NCBI GenBank assembly: GCA_927911475.1
Contig: CAKMPP010000095.1
Span: forward strand, 1-20,149
From: an uncultured Solobacterium sp.
GTDB taxonomy: Bacteria; Bacillota_I; Bacilli_A; Erysipelotrichales; Erysipelotrichaceae
Reading direction: 5' to 3'
DNA length: 20,149 nt
Shown piece by piece: positions 1 to 8,768 of this stretch. Every line of letters starts with the position of its first letter. The first letter of the stretch is position 1. Below the pieces are notes generated by a model. It ran no database searches, was not told where the DNA came from, and was given only the letters and a program-made list of their open reading frames with translations. The position numbers and the translations under genes were made by a program.

Positions 1-324
1 TAAAGAACCATCAAATCATTTTAGAAGATAAAAGTGTCAATACATTTGAAAACATGCGAATTCCTATGAATTATCAAGCGTAGAAGTGGTCGCATGCGTA
101 TTGCGGTAGTTACTTCCAACTTTCACGTCTATCGTGCATTACTCCTTTGTCGATCATTAGATATTCCAGCAATCGGTATCGGTGCTCCTATTGCACTCTA
201 CTTCTGGCCTAGCGCAATGATCCGTGAGTATGTCGCGTTATGCAAGCATTATCTAAAATCATATCTATTGGGTTGGCTAGTATTTGTAGGTTTCTTTCTC
301 ACTGTATTTTCTTTCTTCTTATAA
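1..324 (+). pseudogene. YdcF/DUF218-family protein, 3' part, frameshifted
   Basis: This is the C-terminal part of a DUF218 (YdcF/SanA-like) membrane-associated protein, cut by the window edge. The conserved family pieces occur in three successive frames: ILEDKSVNTFENM at about 15-57, then SYELSSVEV at about 62-88, then RMRIAVVTSNFHVYRALLL from about 91. In the family these segments are contiguous (the E..S.NT.EN motif, a short linker, then VTSNFHVYRA with its conserved His and Arg), so at least two small indels lie between about 58 and 91. The end holds a hydrophobic segment, probably membrane-spanning, just before the stop. The ATG at 94 is inside the domain and has no ribosome site, so it is not a real start. 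Family function is uncertain; an envelope role is usually assumed. Confidence 0.72.
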
Positions 325-347
325 TAGAAAATACAGTTTTCTTTTCT
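302..347 (+). terminator. Intrinsic terminator of the DUF218 gene
   Basis: Perfect 11-bp stem CTGTATTTTCT (302-312) with AGAAAATACAG (326-336), followed by TTTTCTTTTCT. It overlaps the stop codon of the DUF218 gene, which ends at 324. Confidence 0.75.
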
Positions 348-355
348 CAAAAATA

Positions 356-382
356 AAAATGCCTCTATCACAGAGACATTTT
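356..382 (-). terminator. Intrinsic terminator of the cupin gene
   Basis: An 11-position stem (356-366 with 372-382, one mismatch) has a 5-base loop. On the minus strand it is followed by TTTTTATTTTT, directly downstream of the cupin stop codon. Confidence 0.75.
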
Positions 383-389
383 ACGATTC

Positions 390-1028
390 TTATAAAGTTA
401 ATAATAAAGCCATCTTGAACTTTTCGTTTGCTTTTACTGCGTGTAAGCCACCCTTTGCAAAGCAGAATTGTTCGCCAGCATGAATTTCATGTGCTACACC
501 TTCATAGATAATTGTTGCACTACCATCTAACGCAAATACTAGTGCTTCGCCTGGTGCTGCGTGTTCAGATAAGCCTGTTCCTGCATCGAATGCCATCACA
601 ACAAACTTCATCTTTTCGTTGTGTGCAACATCCATGTTTACGATCTTACCATCCTGATATGGTACTAAATCCTTTAATCCAAATACTTCTCCTGGTTTTA
701 CTGCGCTGTTCATCATACTATTTTCTCCTATCATGATTTCAGTATAAATGGTTCCTTGATCTGTTTTGATTCCTACAGGGATATTAATATGTGCGATAAT
801 TGCTTCACCGACATTGACTGTCTTCTCGTCGTCGTTTGTGTAGACGATTGCTCTTCCTGTATGAACATAGATCAATTTGTAATATGGGTAGATTTCTGCA
901 CTGATATCTGTATTCTCCGCAAGTGAGTAGTAACTGGCCTGACTCATTACTTCTTTTGAGACAGTACAGCTTGTCACCCATGGATTATCCTGTGCAATTG
1001 AATAAACTGAACCAACTTTTTCTTTCAT
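390..1028 (-). CDS. Two-cupin-domain protein
   Basis: A 212-residue protein with two cupin beta-barrel modules. The N-terminal one is at about residues 40-100 (TGRAIVYTNDDE, VGEAIIAHINIPVGI) and the C-terminal one at about 140-205 (FDAGTGLSEHAAPGEALVFALDG, then HEIHAGEQFCFAKGGLHAV). The second module keeps H and E residues at metal-ligand-like positions. I chose the ATG at 1028. A GTG nine bases upstream is open in frame, but it lies inside the ribosome site AGGGTGAT that serves this ATG. No signal peptide is seen, so the product is probably cytosolic. It is a single-gene unit with its own terminator, divergent from the exporter genes. The small molecule it binds or converts cannot be read from the sequence. 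Confidence 0.85.
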   Translation of the reverse strand: MKEKVGSVYSIAQDNPWVTSCTVSKEVMSQASYYSLAENTDISAEIYPYYKLIYVHTGRAIVYTNDDEKTVNVGEAIIAHINIPVGIKTDQGTIYTEIMIGENSMMNSAVKPGEVFGLKDLVPYQDGKIVNMDVAHNEKMKFVVMAFDAGTGLSEHAAPGEALVFALDGSATIIYEGVAHEIHAGEQFCFAKGGLHAVKANEKFKMALLLTL

Positions 1029-1098
1029 ATTTATCACCCTGTTTTACTATAACATCGTTCGAACAATTACTATGAAATTACTATCTCTAAACTTCCTC

Positions 1099-1128
1099 TT
1101 GCTAATAAATAAATGTTGAATATATACT
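1099..1128 (+). promoter_or_regulatory. Candidate promoter of the ThrE-type exporter genes
   Basis: TTGCTA (1099-1104), an 18-base spacer and TATACT (1123-1128). Transcription would start near 1135, just before the AAGGAG site at 1139-1144. This excludes the upstream in-frame ATG codons at 1113 and 1131 as starts. Confidence 0.55.
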
Positions 1129-1151
1129 ATATGTCTAATAAGGAGAGCCTG

Positions 1152-1929
1152 ATGAATACTCGTTTAGAAATGGAACAGATATTAAATTATCTGGCAAAAC
1201 TAGCACACGCACTACTATCGAACGGTTCAACTCTTGAACATGTAGAGTATGCCATCGAAAAGAATGCAGATGCGTATCAGTTAACTGAACTTAGCACTGT
1301 TATGACACATCAGTATGTAAGTATTTGTTTCCGTGGTACTGATGGAAATACATATATGAAGCAGTTAGATATTTCTACAATATCTATCAACTTGGAAAAG
1401 TTACGTATTTTAAACAATATTATGCACCAAGTTAGTAATCACCCTATCCCTGCTGAACAACTGCAGAATATACTAGATCAAGCTCAAAACGTAAAGAAGT
1501 ATAGTGTTGTAACAACTCTATTATGCCAAGTACTTGCCATCACTTGTGTTTGTTTTATTCTAGGTGGTAAGCCAACTGATATGATAGCGACTGCACTTGT
1601 TTCATTTTGTCTATACTGGATAAACCTTGGCCTTTCTAAACTACGTACCGAAAAAAATTATTAACAATATTATTAGTATGTTCTTAGGCACAATTCTATC
1701 CTTTCTATTAGTTAGAGTAGGATTGATTGCAGATACACAGTGGACTTTGATTTCTATCAGCTTACTCATGATTCCAGGTATCCCTTTAGTCAATGCATTT
1801 CGTAATTTAATCTGTGGCCATGAGTTCAATGGTATCCTACAATTACTAAATGTATTCTTAGAAAGTGCCTCTCTAGCAGCTGGCATGTACTTTGCTGTAA
1901 TTCTAATGGGAGGTACAGGCGCATGGTAA
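1152..1929 (+). pseudogene. ThrE/YjjP-type exporter subunit (DUF1212), frameshifted
   Basis: First subunit of a split threonine/serine exporter-like transporter (ThrE N-terminal domain, DUF1212; compare E. coli YjjP). The soluble N-terminal part (LAKLAHALLSNGSTLEHVE, then ICFRGTDGN) is followed by hydrophobic helices. The frame breaks in an A7 run at 1651-1657: the first frame stops at 1664, while the membrane part continues in the next frame (KIINNIISMFLGTILSF to MGGTGAW). With A6 the product is 258 residues, the expected size. The start at 1152 is supported by AAGGAG seven bases upstream. The gene overlaps the next subunit by 7 bases. In the YjjP/YjjB pair of E. coli both subunits are needed (succinate export); the substrate here is not known. 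Confidence 0.8.
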
Positions 1930-2354
1930 ACAACATATTGATTCTACTATTTTCCTTTATTGCTTCACTAGCTTTTAGTGTTACCTTTGGGATTCATGGT
2001 AAAGATAAATTACTATATGCAGGTCTTGGCGGATTCTTAGTGCGCTTAGTAAATATCTCACTTTCTAGTTTTCTGGATAATCGCTTTATCATCATTTTAA
2101 TTTCTGCACTTGCTGCTTCGCTCTACGGTGAATTTATGTCTCGTAAGCTTCAGGTTCCTACTGCTTACTTTATCTACCCATCCATTATTCCATTGATTCC
2201 CGGAGACATGTTCCACTATATGATCGCATCACTAGTAACTGGCAATATCCGACTAGCAGAAGTACAAGCATTTGATTGTATTCTATCTCTTGTCGGACTT
2301 AGTCTTGGCACAATCATTGGTACAACAACACTTCAAAGCATTCGTAGAAAATAA
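1923..2354 (+). CDS. ThrE/YjjB-type exporter subunit (DUF3815)
   Basis: Second subunit of the split exporter, 143 residues, with about four or five hydrophobic segments (NNILILLFSFIASLAFSVTFG; a central stretch; YFIYPSIIPLIPGDMFHYM; a final LVGLSLGTIIGTT helix). The motif PSIIPLIPGD is typical of the ThrE_2/DUF3815 family. Its start overlaps the end of the upstream subunit, indicating translational coupling. The gene is intact and is followed by a strong bidirectional terminator. It acts in the cytoplasmic membrane together with the DUF1212 subunit. Transport of a small amino acid or dicarboxylate is inferred from the family only. Confidence 0.85.
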   Translation: MVNNILILLFSFIASLAFSVTFGIHGKDKLLYAGLGGFLVRLVNISLSSFLDNRFIIILISALAASLYGEFMSRKLQVPTAYFIYPSIIPLIPGDMFHYMIASLVTGNIRLAEVQAFDCILSLVGLSLGTIIGTTTLQSIRRK

Positions 2355-2366
2355 TGCATGTATACA

Positions 2367-2409
2367 AAAAGAATGTATTTATAGGGCTTTCCTACAAATA
2401 CATTCTTTT
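2367..2409. terminator. Bidirectional intrinsic terminator
   Basis: A 14-bp perfect outer stem (AAAAGAATGTATTT 2367-2380 with AAATACATTCTTTT 2396-2409) and an inner TAGG/CCTA stem. U-runs are available on both strands, and it sits between the convergent exporter and GYF genes. Confidence 0.85.
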
Positions 2410-2411
2410 CT

Positions 2412-2618
2412 TTATATTTCTACTGTTGTATCTGAAGTTGGTAAATAGATTGCATAGATTGAATTTGATATTTCCAACCAATTCTTCAAATCAGGCATCC
2501 AAATATAGTCATCCTTGCAAAGAATTTCTTGTTTGATGAACTGCACTAATTCAGCGTCTGTAAATGGGCCAAATTTTTCTGTGCTACCTCGTTTTGTATA
2601 ATACCAAAGTCTATCCAT
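2412..2618 (-). CDS. Small GYF_2 (DUF4339) domain protein
   Basis: A 68-residue protein that is almost entirely one GYF_2 domain: WYYTKRG near the N-terminus, then FGPFTDAELVQFI, and DYIWMPDLKNWLEI near the end. These are the family's W-Y-Y, GP-F and W-x-x-x-x-x-W positions. GYF-like domains bind proline-rich or other short peptides. There is no membrane segment. The start ATG has AAGGAG seven bases upstream on the minus strand. It follows the XRE-RCC1 gene by 16 bases and is probably in the same operon, so the two products may act together. The partner is unknown. Confidence 0.78.
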   Translation of the reverse strand: MDRLWYYTKRGSTEKFGPFTDAELVQFIKQEILCKDDYIWMPDLKNWLEISNSIYAIYLPTSDTTVEI

Positions 2619-2634
2619 GTGTTTCTCCTTGCAA

Positions 2635-4711
2635 TTAATTCGCTTCTAATTTAATCGTTACTTCTGTTGTTTGCCCATTCAAAACTTCAGCTTGAACAGG
2701 TTCAGTTGTCAGTTTGAATCCACTTGGGATATCACTAGGTTTGATAATATTTTGAATATAGTACGAACCTACATTGAGCTCATACGTCTTTGAACCGGCA
2801 CTGCTACCATCTGGTTTTTCAAGATTAACCTTAATCTTACCTTTGCTGATAGTATACTTCATCTTAGCCTTCGTTGGCACACTCTCTGTGTATGCTGGAT
2901 TTGACGAGAGAGCTGTAATACTAATCTCATGTTCAGAGCCTTCCGCAAATGAGATACCATCAATCGTGATGGATGTTCCTTCTACATTAGATGCCGCAAC
3001 TGTTCCATCAATTGAGATGTTATACTTATCCGCATTCTCTACAGCAGACCATGCAAAGTGCCATGCATTCTGCAATCCTGTCGCAGTAATATCTGTTGGT
3101 GAGTTGAGCTGTACTGTCTTTGCGCTATATGCGAAGTTGATAGAAGTCTTCTCACTTGTCTTATACTTATCTTCCTTCTTAGAATGTGCTGTGATTGTTA
3201 CGACGTATGTCTCTCCATCCTTGAGGGATGAGGATGCGATACTATCACTATTCGAAATAATATTCTTATGTTCTGTAATTGGATTTGTATTAATTGTCAA
3301 TTCATAGTAATCCGCATTTTCGACTGGATCCCAAGCAATATTTACATTCGCTGTTGTAACTGTGAATGTAATGTTCTTCACTTGTGATAGTTTCTTAGCA
3401 TCTGTCTTGAACGAATTATCATACTGGTTACTAGAGTTATCTCCATAACCATACATCTTACCCGAACGATTGAAAGCTACTAACGTATCATCATACGCTG
3501 CGATATACTTCACATCTGTCCAAGCATCAACTGTTTCCTTTAAGTCCTTATCATCTGAAACAACACTGACTGTACCATCTTCATGTACACCAACTACATA
3601 GTTTTTGCCAACCGCAACGGATGAAATCTTAGCCCAACTAGATACATCACTTGTACTGTTTCCCTTTAGGGATACAGCAGAAACACTGCCATCTTTCTTT
3701 AAAACAAGTACTTGTGATTCTCCAACAGCTAACTTCTTTGCATCACTAATAGAACTAAAGTTTGCAGAGTTACCTGATACCTTCACCTGTCCATTTACAA
3801 TCGCAAATGTGACATCATCACCAGCGTAGATACTCTCTACATCTGTCCAATCACTAACCTGACATGCAAGTTCACTACCTGCACAAAGAACTTTACCATC
3901 ACTAGTTAGACCAACCGTATGGTCTTTACCGGCTGCGATTGCTTGAATATTTTTCCACTTCGCAACTTCCTCATTCTTATCAGTTGTTACGACTGTACCA
4001 TCTTTCTTAAGACCAACCGCATGACTTCCGTACGCACTAACCTGTACAACATCTTGGAATTCATTCTTATACTGGAAATCACCATACACTTCTAAAGCAT
4101 TATTCTTATTGATAAATAATGTATAGGTATCGCCTTCTGCGATACGGTTAAGTTCAGAAACTTCTACAGTGAAATTTGACTTTCCACCACCAGTTGTAAA
4201 ATGTAGGATAATTGCGATAACTGCGATAACCGCAACCAAGCATCCAGCGATAATCGCATAAGAGATCTTCTTACGATTCTTTTGACCATCTTGTTTTTTA
4301 GGCTGGTTTGTGTCCATTGCCTTTACGGCCGTCTTAATCTTGCCTGCATCCATTACACGTGTACTACCTAAGTCATTCTTAACAGAATTAACTCGTTGTG
4401 TATGAATTGTTCCCGTTTGTAATGTTTCATCTAGTTTTTTGTTCTGGTTCTGGTTTTGACTCTGGTTGTACTGGTGATACTACCTTTACCTCAGGCAATT
4501 CAATTACCTTACGATTATCAATAAAAGATTCAACCGGAATACCAAACAACATAGATAACTTACGAATATTTGATATTGATGGGATACTGTTACCATTTTC
4601 CCAATTCATATAATCGGTAAACTTCACATTGATTTTTGTTGCTACATCACCCTGTGAAAGACCGTAATGTTTTCTAAGGAGTGTTAATTTCTCTGGTAAT
4701 TTATTTAGCAT
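2635..4711 (-). CDS. Membrane-anchored XRE-RCC1-FN3 protein, frameshifted in linker
   Basis: As given there are two frames: 4427-4711 (94 residues, XRE helix-turn-helix: LLRKHYGLSQGDVATKI, YMNWENGNSIPSI) and 2635-4353 (572 residues). The second frame is open upstream to the T6 run at 4435-4440. Dropping one base there gives one protein of 691 residues. Order: HTH (about 5-65), a Pro/Glu-rich linker, one transmembrane helix (about 150-171), RCC1-like repeats (about 195-435; repeated AVGLKKDGTV-type units), two fibronectin-III-like modules (about 445-630) and a C-terminal beta domain. The ATG at 4353 has no ribosome site, while the ATG at 4711 has AGGAGG, which supports a single protein. The architecture suggests RodZ-like topology: an inside DNA- or protein-binding HTH and an outside repeat domain. 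The function is unknown. The GYF gene follows. Confidence 0.75.
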
Positions 4712-4734
4712 TCGTGTTTACCTCCTGCCTTTCT

Positions 4735-4763
4735 ATTTTAATGGTTAAAAGTACAGTTTTCAA
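4735..4763 (-). promoter_or_regulatory. Promoter of the XRE-RCC1/GYF operon
   Basis: On the minus strand TTGAAA (4763-4758), a 17-base spacer and TAAAAT (4740-4735), a short leader, then the AGGAGG site and ATG at 4711. Confidence 0.65.
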
Positions 4764-4822
4764 TACACCTCACCCAAAGGGTTAGTGAATGCTACGCCGT
4801 GCGCAAGTGAAAAGTTAAATTC

Positions 4823-5627
4823 TTAATTACTACTTATCAAAAAATTTAAAACTATCCTATTAAAATCAGAAACTTCTTGATGTACTGCATGACCAGAGTT
4901 TTCAAAAATAATTTTCTGACAATTCATTTTTCAGCAAGTTCATTAGAAAATTCTACTGGTATAACTTGATCTAATGCAGCACCTATAACCAGAGTTTTAG
5001 ATTGAATTTTATCTAATTTATCAAAACATCAAATTTTAAGCATGCTCTAGCTAAAATAATAAATCTATTAAGCTGATCTAATCTTGGCTTAAATAGAATT
5101 TGTACTAATATAGATAACCACTTATTTTTTGCTATATATCTTTTTGAATAAACAGTTTCAAGCATATTTTTTTGCAGTTCTTGTAACTCACCATTTTCAG
5201 CTAAAACAATCCATCTATCTACGACCTTGTTTGTTGTAGGATTATTTCGTGATGTAGTTGCCGCTAAAACTAGTTTTTTAACAATGTCAGGGTAATTTAT
5301 AGCTAATAGTTGAGCAATCATTCCCCCTTGAGATACCCCTACAACATCTACTTTATCTAAATTCAACTTTTTGATACAATAAGCAATCTCTTCCACCATA
5401 TCGCTAATCTCATAATTCTCATTGAGATGTTCTTTATGATCAAATATAAAAACTTTATAATCTCTCAAAAAATTTCTATAGTAAAAAGCAAATTGTAGAG
5501 CTTTTCCTTTTATTCGCTCGGTATTCAAACCTGGTATCAATACTAAATTCTTATTTCCATAACCAAATGAAACATAATTGATTATGTCATCGAAGAATTT
5601 AATTTGACTATTTTTTGCATCATACAT
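4823..5627 (-). pseudogene. Alpha/beta hydrolase, two frameshifts
   Basis: An alpha/beta-hydrolase-fold enzyme of about 268 residues when corrected. The first frame (5013-5627) gives FGYGNKNLVLIPGLNTE (oxyanion region), FDHKEHLNENYEISDM and the nucleophile elbow GVSQGGM (Ser about 99). The rest is in two other frames: IQSKTLVIGAALDQVIP (catalytic Asp) and ENSGHAVHQEV (catalytic His). The breaks fit loss of one T in a T-run at 5023-5026 and loss of one A at 4927-4931 (minus-strand bases), and the corrected length is a whole number of codons. The triad is therefore complete in the underlying gene. No signal peptide is present. It is more AT-rich than its neighbours and stands alone, so transfer is possible. 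The substrate cannot be inferred. Confidence 0.78.
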
Positions 5628-5704
5628 AATATATCTCTCTTAATGAATTACTTATACAACGAATTGTATCATATTGATAAATCACATACATTAGTAACCA
5701 TACC

Positions 5705-5721
5705 CTAAGCTACACGCTTAG
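5705..5721. other. Short hairpin between hydrolase and channel genes
   Basis: CTAAGC (5705-5710), a 5-base loop and GCTTAG (5716-5721). There is no T-run on either strand, so it is not a convincing terminator. Confidence 0.25.
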
Positions 5722-5737
5722 CCACCATTAAGATTTA

Positions 5738-7880
5738 TCACTCATTTTGATTCGCAATTGTAATAATGTAATCTCGATACCCAAAAGTTATCTCGGTTGG
5801 AGTACCATCTTTATTCCATTTTGGTGGGTTTAGTTTTTGGTTTTAGATACTTGCCATTTTGGCCATACTTACAATAACCAATAAACACTGCATTCTGCTG
5901 TGCTAATTTAGCAGCTAGTGTTGGAAGGTCTACCTTTTCTTTTGCATCCTTGCGGTTTTCAAATCCTAAATACTTAAATGCTTTATGTAAGTAGATTTCA
6001 GAGCCACTCCAATCAAGAATCTCATAGAAGATACGATGTAGTTCTCTTGCCTGAGAAATTTGTGTCATGACAGAGGCTGCTACATTACTTCCTACAATAT
6101 AATCTTCTGAGCCTGAACGTTCTGCGAGATTCTTGTTTTCATCATAATTCATCTCACAAGTAATAAATAATTCCGGCATTAAATCACTTTGTATTTTTCG
6201 CAAGGATAATAAGCGGGAGATTGTAAGGTTATCCGCAACCTCTTTCTGTTCTTGTTGGGTTAGTTCTTCATCCACATAAAGATTATCCGAAAGAATCATT
6301 GCACTACGAATTTCTTTATGTTCTGGTGTGTTCATAAAATCATAAATACTATTGTAATCATCGATATCTAGAGCCACCCATTCTAGGCGGACATTTGTAA
6401 TCTTTTGAATTTCTTCTTGTATAGCTTCATCTGCTAGATATTTTCCTAATTTTTCTTGTGTTTCTAAAATATAGACAGCAGTATCTTCGTGCAAGAATGT
6501 TTCCAACTCCTTTAAAACCTGTATTAATAAAGAGCTAACTCCAATAATTGCGTCTGGCCTTGTATGTGGATTAAAGTTCTTTTCCCTAACTTCCTTACAA
6601 GAGACTGTACATGTATTCCTTGTTACTTCAATTGGATTATCATCCATCTGTAATACATAAAAGTGATCTACATCTTTTACTAATTTACTCTTCATCGTTG
6701 GTAGTAAGCATGAGTCCATTCCTTCCCAACGATTCTCATTCAGTCTTCCTTGTTCCACTCGAGTATTGATTTTACCATGTGAACCACCTATAATCGTCGC
6801 ATTGGTTAGATATTGATTTAATTCATAAAGGGTTAAATCATTCATGTGCTTCTTATGTCCATCGGCTGCGATAACCCTTTTACCAGATAGTTGAATCTTG
6901 TTTTTGTCTACATAATAGATATCGCTTCCTTCATAATTAAATAAGGTAGTAAACACATGAGATAATCCTGCAGCTCTGCTAGAGTTTGCCATGATACGTG
7001 ACATTAACTCTGGATAACAGATAACTTCCAAATCTTTTCCACCTGCAAGTCTTGCAGTATTCATATTTTCCTTATCACGAATAATCGCTGTAATATAAGG
7101 GAGTTTCTTTCCCTTTACTCCACTCACACGCAATTCGTTGATAATTCCACTACATGCAAGAATGGCTTTGATTGTTTCTTCATCATCATCTTCATTCACG
7201 ATAATTGATTTACAGTTCTGTATATTACAATTTTCTAAATTACTATAATGTACTGTTGTTCCATAACGACATAAGATTTGTGTATATTTTGCATATGGGA
7301 GAAATATCTCATGATTCTTCTTTGCAATTCTCTTACGCTCTTTATCTTTCTCCGCGATAAACGTACGTACTTGATCATCCATTTCTGCCTTTTCACATGC
7401 ATTATCTAATACCACGACCGTCTGCATCTCTCGATTTAGATTTGATTCCATAATCTCCGCAAGAATCGCAAAAGTCGTATCGTTCCAGCCGAGTATTATA
7501 GTATGATTCTTTTCCAAAATCTCCCTATTACCATTTCTAAGATTCTGAAGTTTTGTCTCAATACCGTTTGTGATAATACCAATCAAGATGCTAGTAAAGA
7601 ATAGACCAATGATTGCGGCAATCGCATTAATAATAATGAAAAATAATGATCCATCTGAAGATGATGGAATTTCTGCATTGATTGCCGTTGCAAAACTATC
7701 CCATATCGCATGAAGTGGCGAACACTCATCACTTTCCCCAAATATGATGAGTAAAAATGCCAAAAACAAAACCATAAAAATGGTAGTAAACAATAAGGCA
7801 CGAATCATACTACCCGTACCCTTTGCCATTCGCTTATCTAGCCAATAGCGAAAACGCTGAAATAAATTATTCTTTTCCAT
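5738..7880 (-). CDS. CASTOR/POLLUX-like putative ion channel
   Basis: A membrane protein related to plant CASTOR/POLLUX channels. Two N-terminal transmembrane segments (about 27-48 and 79-105) flank a pore-loop-like stretch (AIWDSFATAINAEIPS). Then come tandem RCK-like nucleotide-binding regions starting at HTIILGWNDTTFAILAEI (about 126). The frame as given stops at 5811 (689 residues). One base fewer in the CCC at 5828-5826 (minus strand) extends it through PPKWNKDGTPTEITFGYRDYI to a stop at 5738, giving 713 residues, and this tail looks like a natural family C-terminus. The start has GGGG three bases upstream. It is a single-gene unit. A role in ion transport controlled by RCK ligands is inferred from the family; the ion and ligand are unknown. 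Confidence 0.82.
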
Positions 7881-8007
7881 GTCCCCTTACCCACTTAAAA
7901 ATAATTTAGTTGAAATCAATGATGTGTAAAAAAAACTAATAACCAGTATTATCATATCACTTTTGATCACTTCTTACATAGAATCCTTTGCATTCTAGTA
8001 ACTAGTC

Positions 8008-8036
8008 TTGTATTCATTTACAATTCATCCTAATAT
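8008..8036 (+). promoter_or_regulatory. Candidate promoter of the YoaK-family gene
   Basis: TTGTAT (8008-8013), a 17-base spacer and TAATAT (8031-8036), placed about 40 bases before the start codon. Confidence 0.5.
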
Positions 8037-8077
8037 TAGACTGAACTTGCTAGATATAGTTTGAAGGATGGTGAACT

Positions 8078-8734
8078 ATGAAAGAACAACAGATGTCAGA
8101 CGCATTTATTACCTCTGCCTTCCTTGCTTTTAGCGGAGGTTTGCAGGATGCCTATACATTTAATACACGAGATCGTGTTTTTGCGAATGCACAAACAGGC
8201 AATCTAGTCTTAATGACGCAGAATTTGATGGAGGGCAATATCGCACATAGTCTAAACTATCTATTGCCTATCTTCGCTTTTATCGTGGGTGTATTTGTCG
8301 CTGAACAACTACAAGGTCGACTAAAAGAAAAGAAATCTCTTCACTGGAGACAATTTATCGTACTCATTGAGATTATTACGTTATTACTTGTTGGTTTTAT
8401 CCCTGGTAGTCTTAACAATATCGCAAATATGCTTGTTTCATTCTCTTGCGCCCTACAAGTACAATCTTTCCGTAAGGTAAACGGAAACACATATGCAAGT
8501 ACCATGTGTATCGGTAATATCAAGAGTGCTACCGCAAGATTATCCGCTTTCTTTCGTACAAATGATAAAACATACTTTCACCAATCCATGCATTACTTCG
8601 GAATTATCGTAATATTCGCAATTGGTGCTGGTCTTGGTGGTGTAATATCCAAACAGTTAGGTTATCCAACTATCTGGATTTCTTGTGCTGTTCTATTGAT
8701 TCCATTTATTCTAATGCATGAACGTAATGCCTAA
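8078..8734 (+). CDS. YoaK/DUF1275-family membrane protein
   Basis: A 218-residue polytopic membrane protein of the DUF1275 (YoaK) family. The family signature is near the N-terminus: AFSGGLQDAYTF followed by VFANAQTGNLVLM. There are about six hydrophobic helices, with a basic, soluble loop around residues 90-100 (RLKEKKSLHWRQ), and the NTYASTMCIGNIKSA segment typical of the second half. The start is supported by a GAAGGATGGTGA site. It is a monocistronic gene ending at a strong palindromic terminator. The family has no firmly known biochemical role; a transporter is usually assumed. Confidence 0.88.
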   Translation: MKEQQMSDAFITSAFLAFSGGLQDAYTFNTRDRVFANAQTGNLVLMTQNLMEGNIAHSLNYLLPIFAFIVGVFVAEQLQGRLKEKKSLHWRQFIVLIEIITLLLVGFIPGSLNNIANMLVSFSCALQVQSFRKVNGNTYASTMCIGNIKSATARLSAFFRTNDKTYFHQSMHYFGIIVIFAIGAGLGGVISKQLGYPTIWISCAVLLIPFILMHERNA

Positions 8735-8736
8735 AT

Positions 8737-8768
8737 ATTAAAAATACCGCAGCTGCGGTATTTTTAAT
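8737..8768. terminator. Bidirectional terminator, 32-bp perfect palindrome
   Basis: ATTAAAAATACCGCAG (8737-8752) is followed directly by its exact reverse complement (8753-8768). Each strand gives a GC-rich core with a T5 run. It serves the convergent YoaK-family and GH13 genes. Confidence 0.85.

Noticed and set aside
1029..1037. GTG start for the cupin gene
   Set aside because: The GTG is part of the ribosome site AGGGTGAT that serves the ATG at 1028. The same applies to the GTG at 17656; the GTG at 10369 is rejected because the ATG at 10348 has a well-placed AAGGAG.
2774..3307. Plus-strand open frame of 177 codons opposite the RCC1-FN3 gene
   Set aside because: Antisense shadow of a clearly coding repeat region, without family motifs or a ribosome site.
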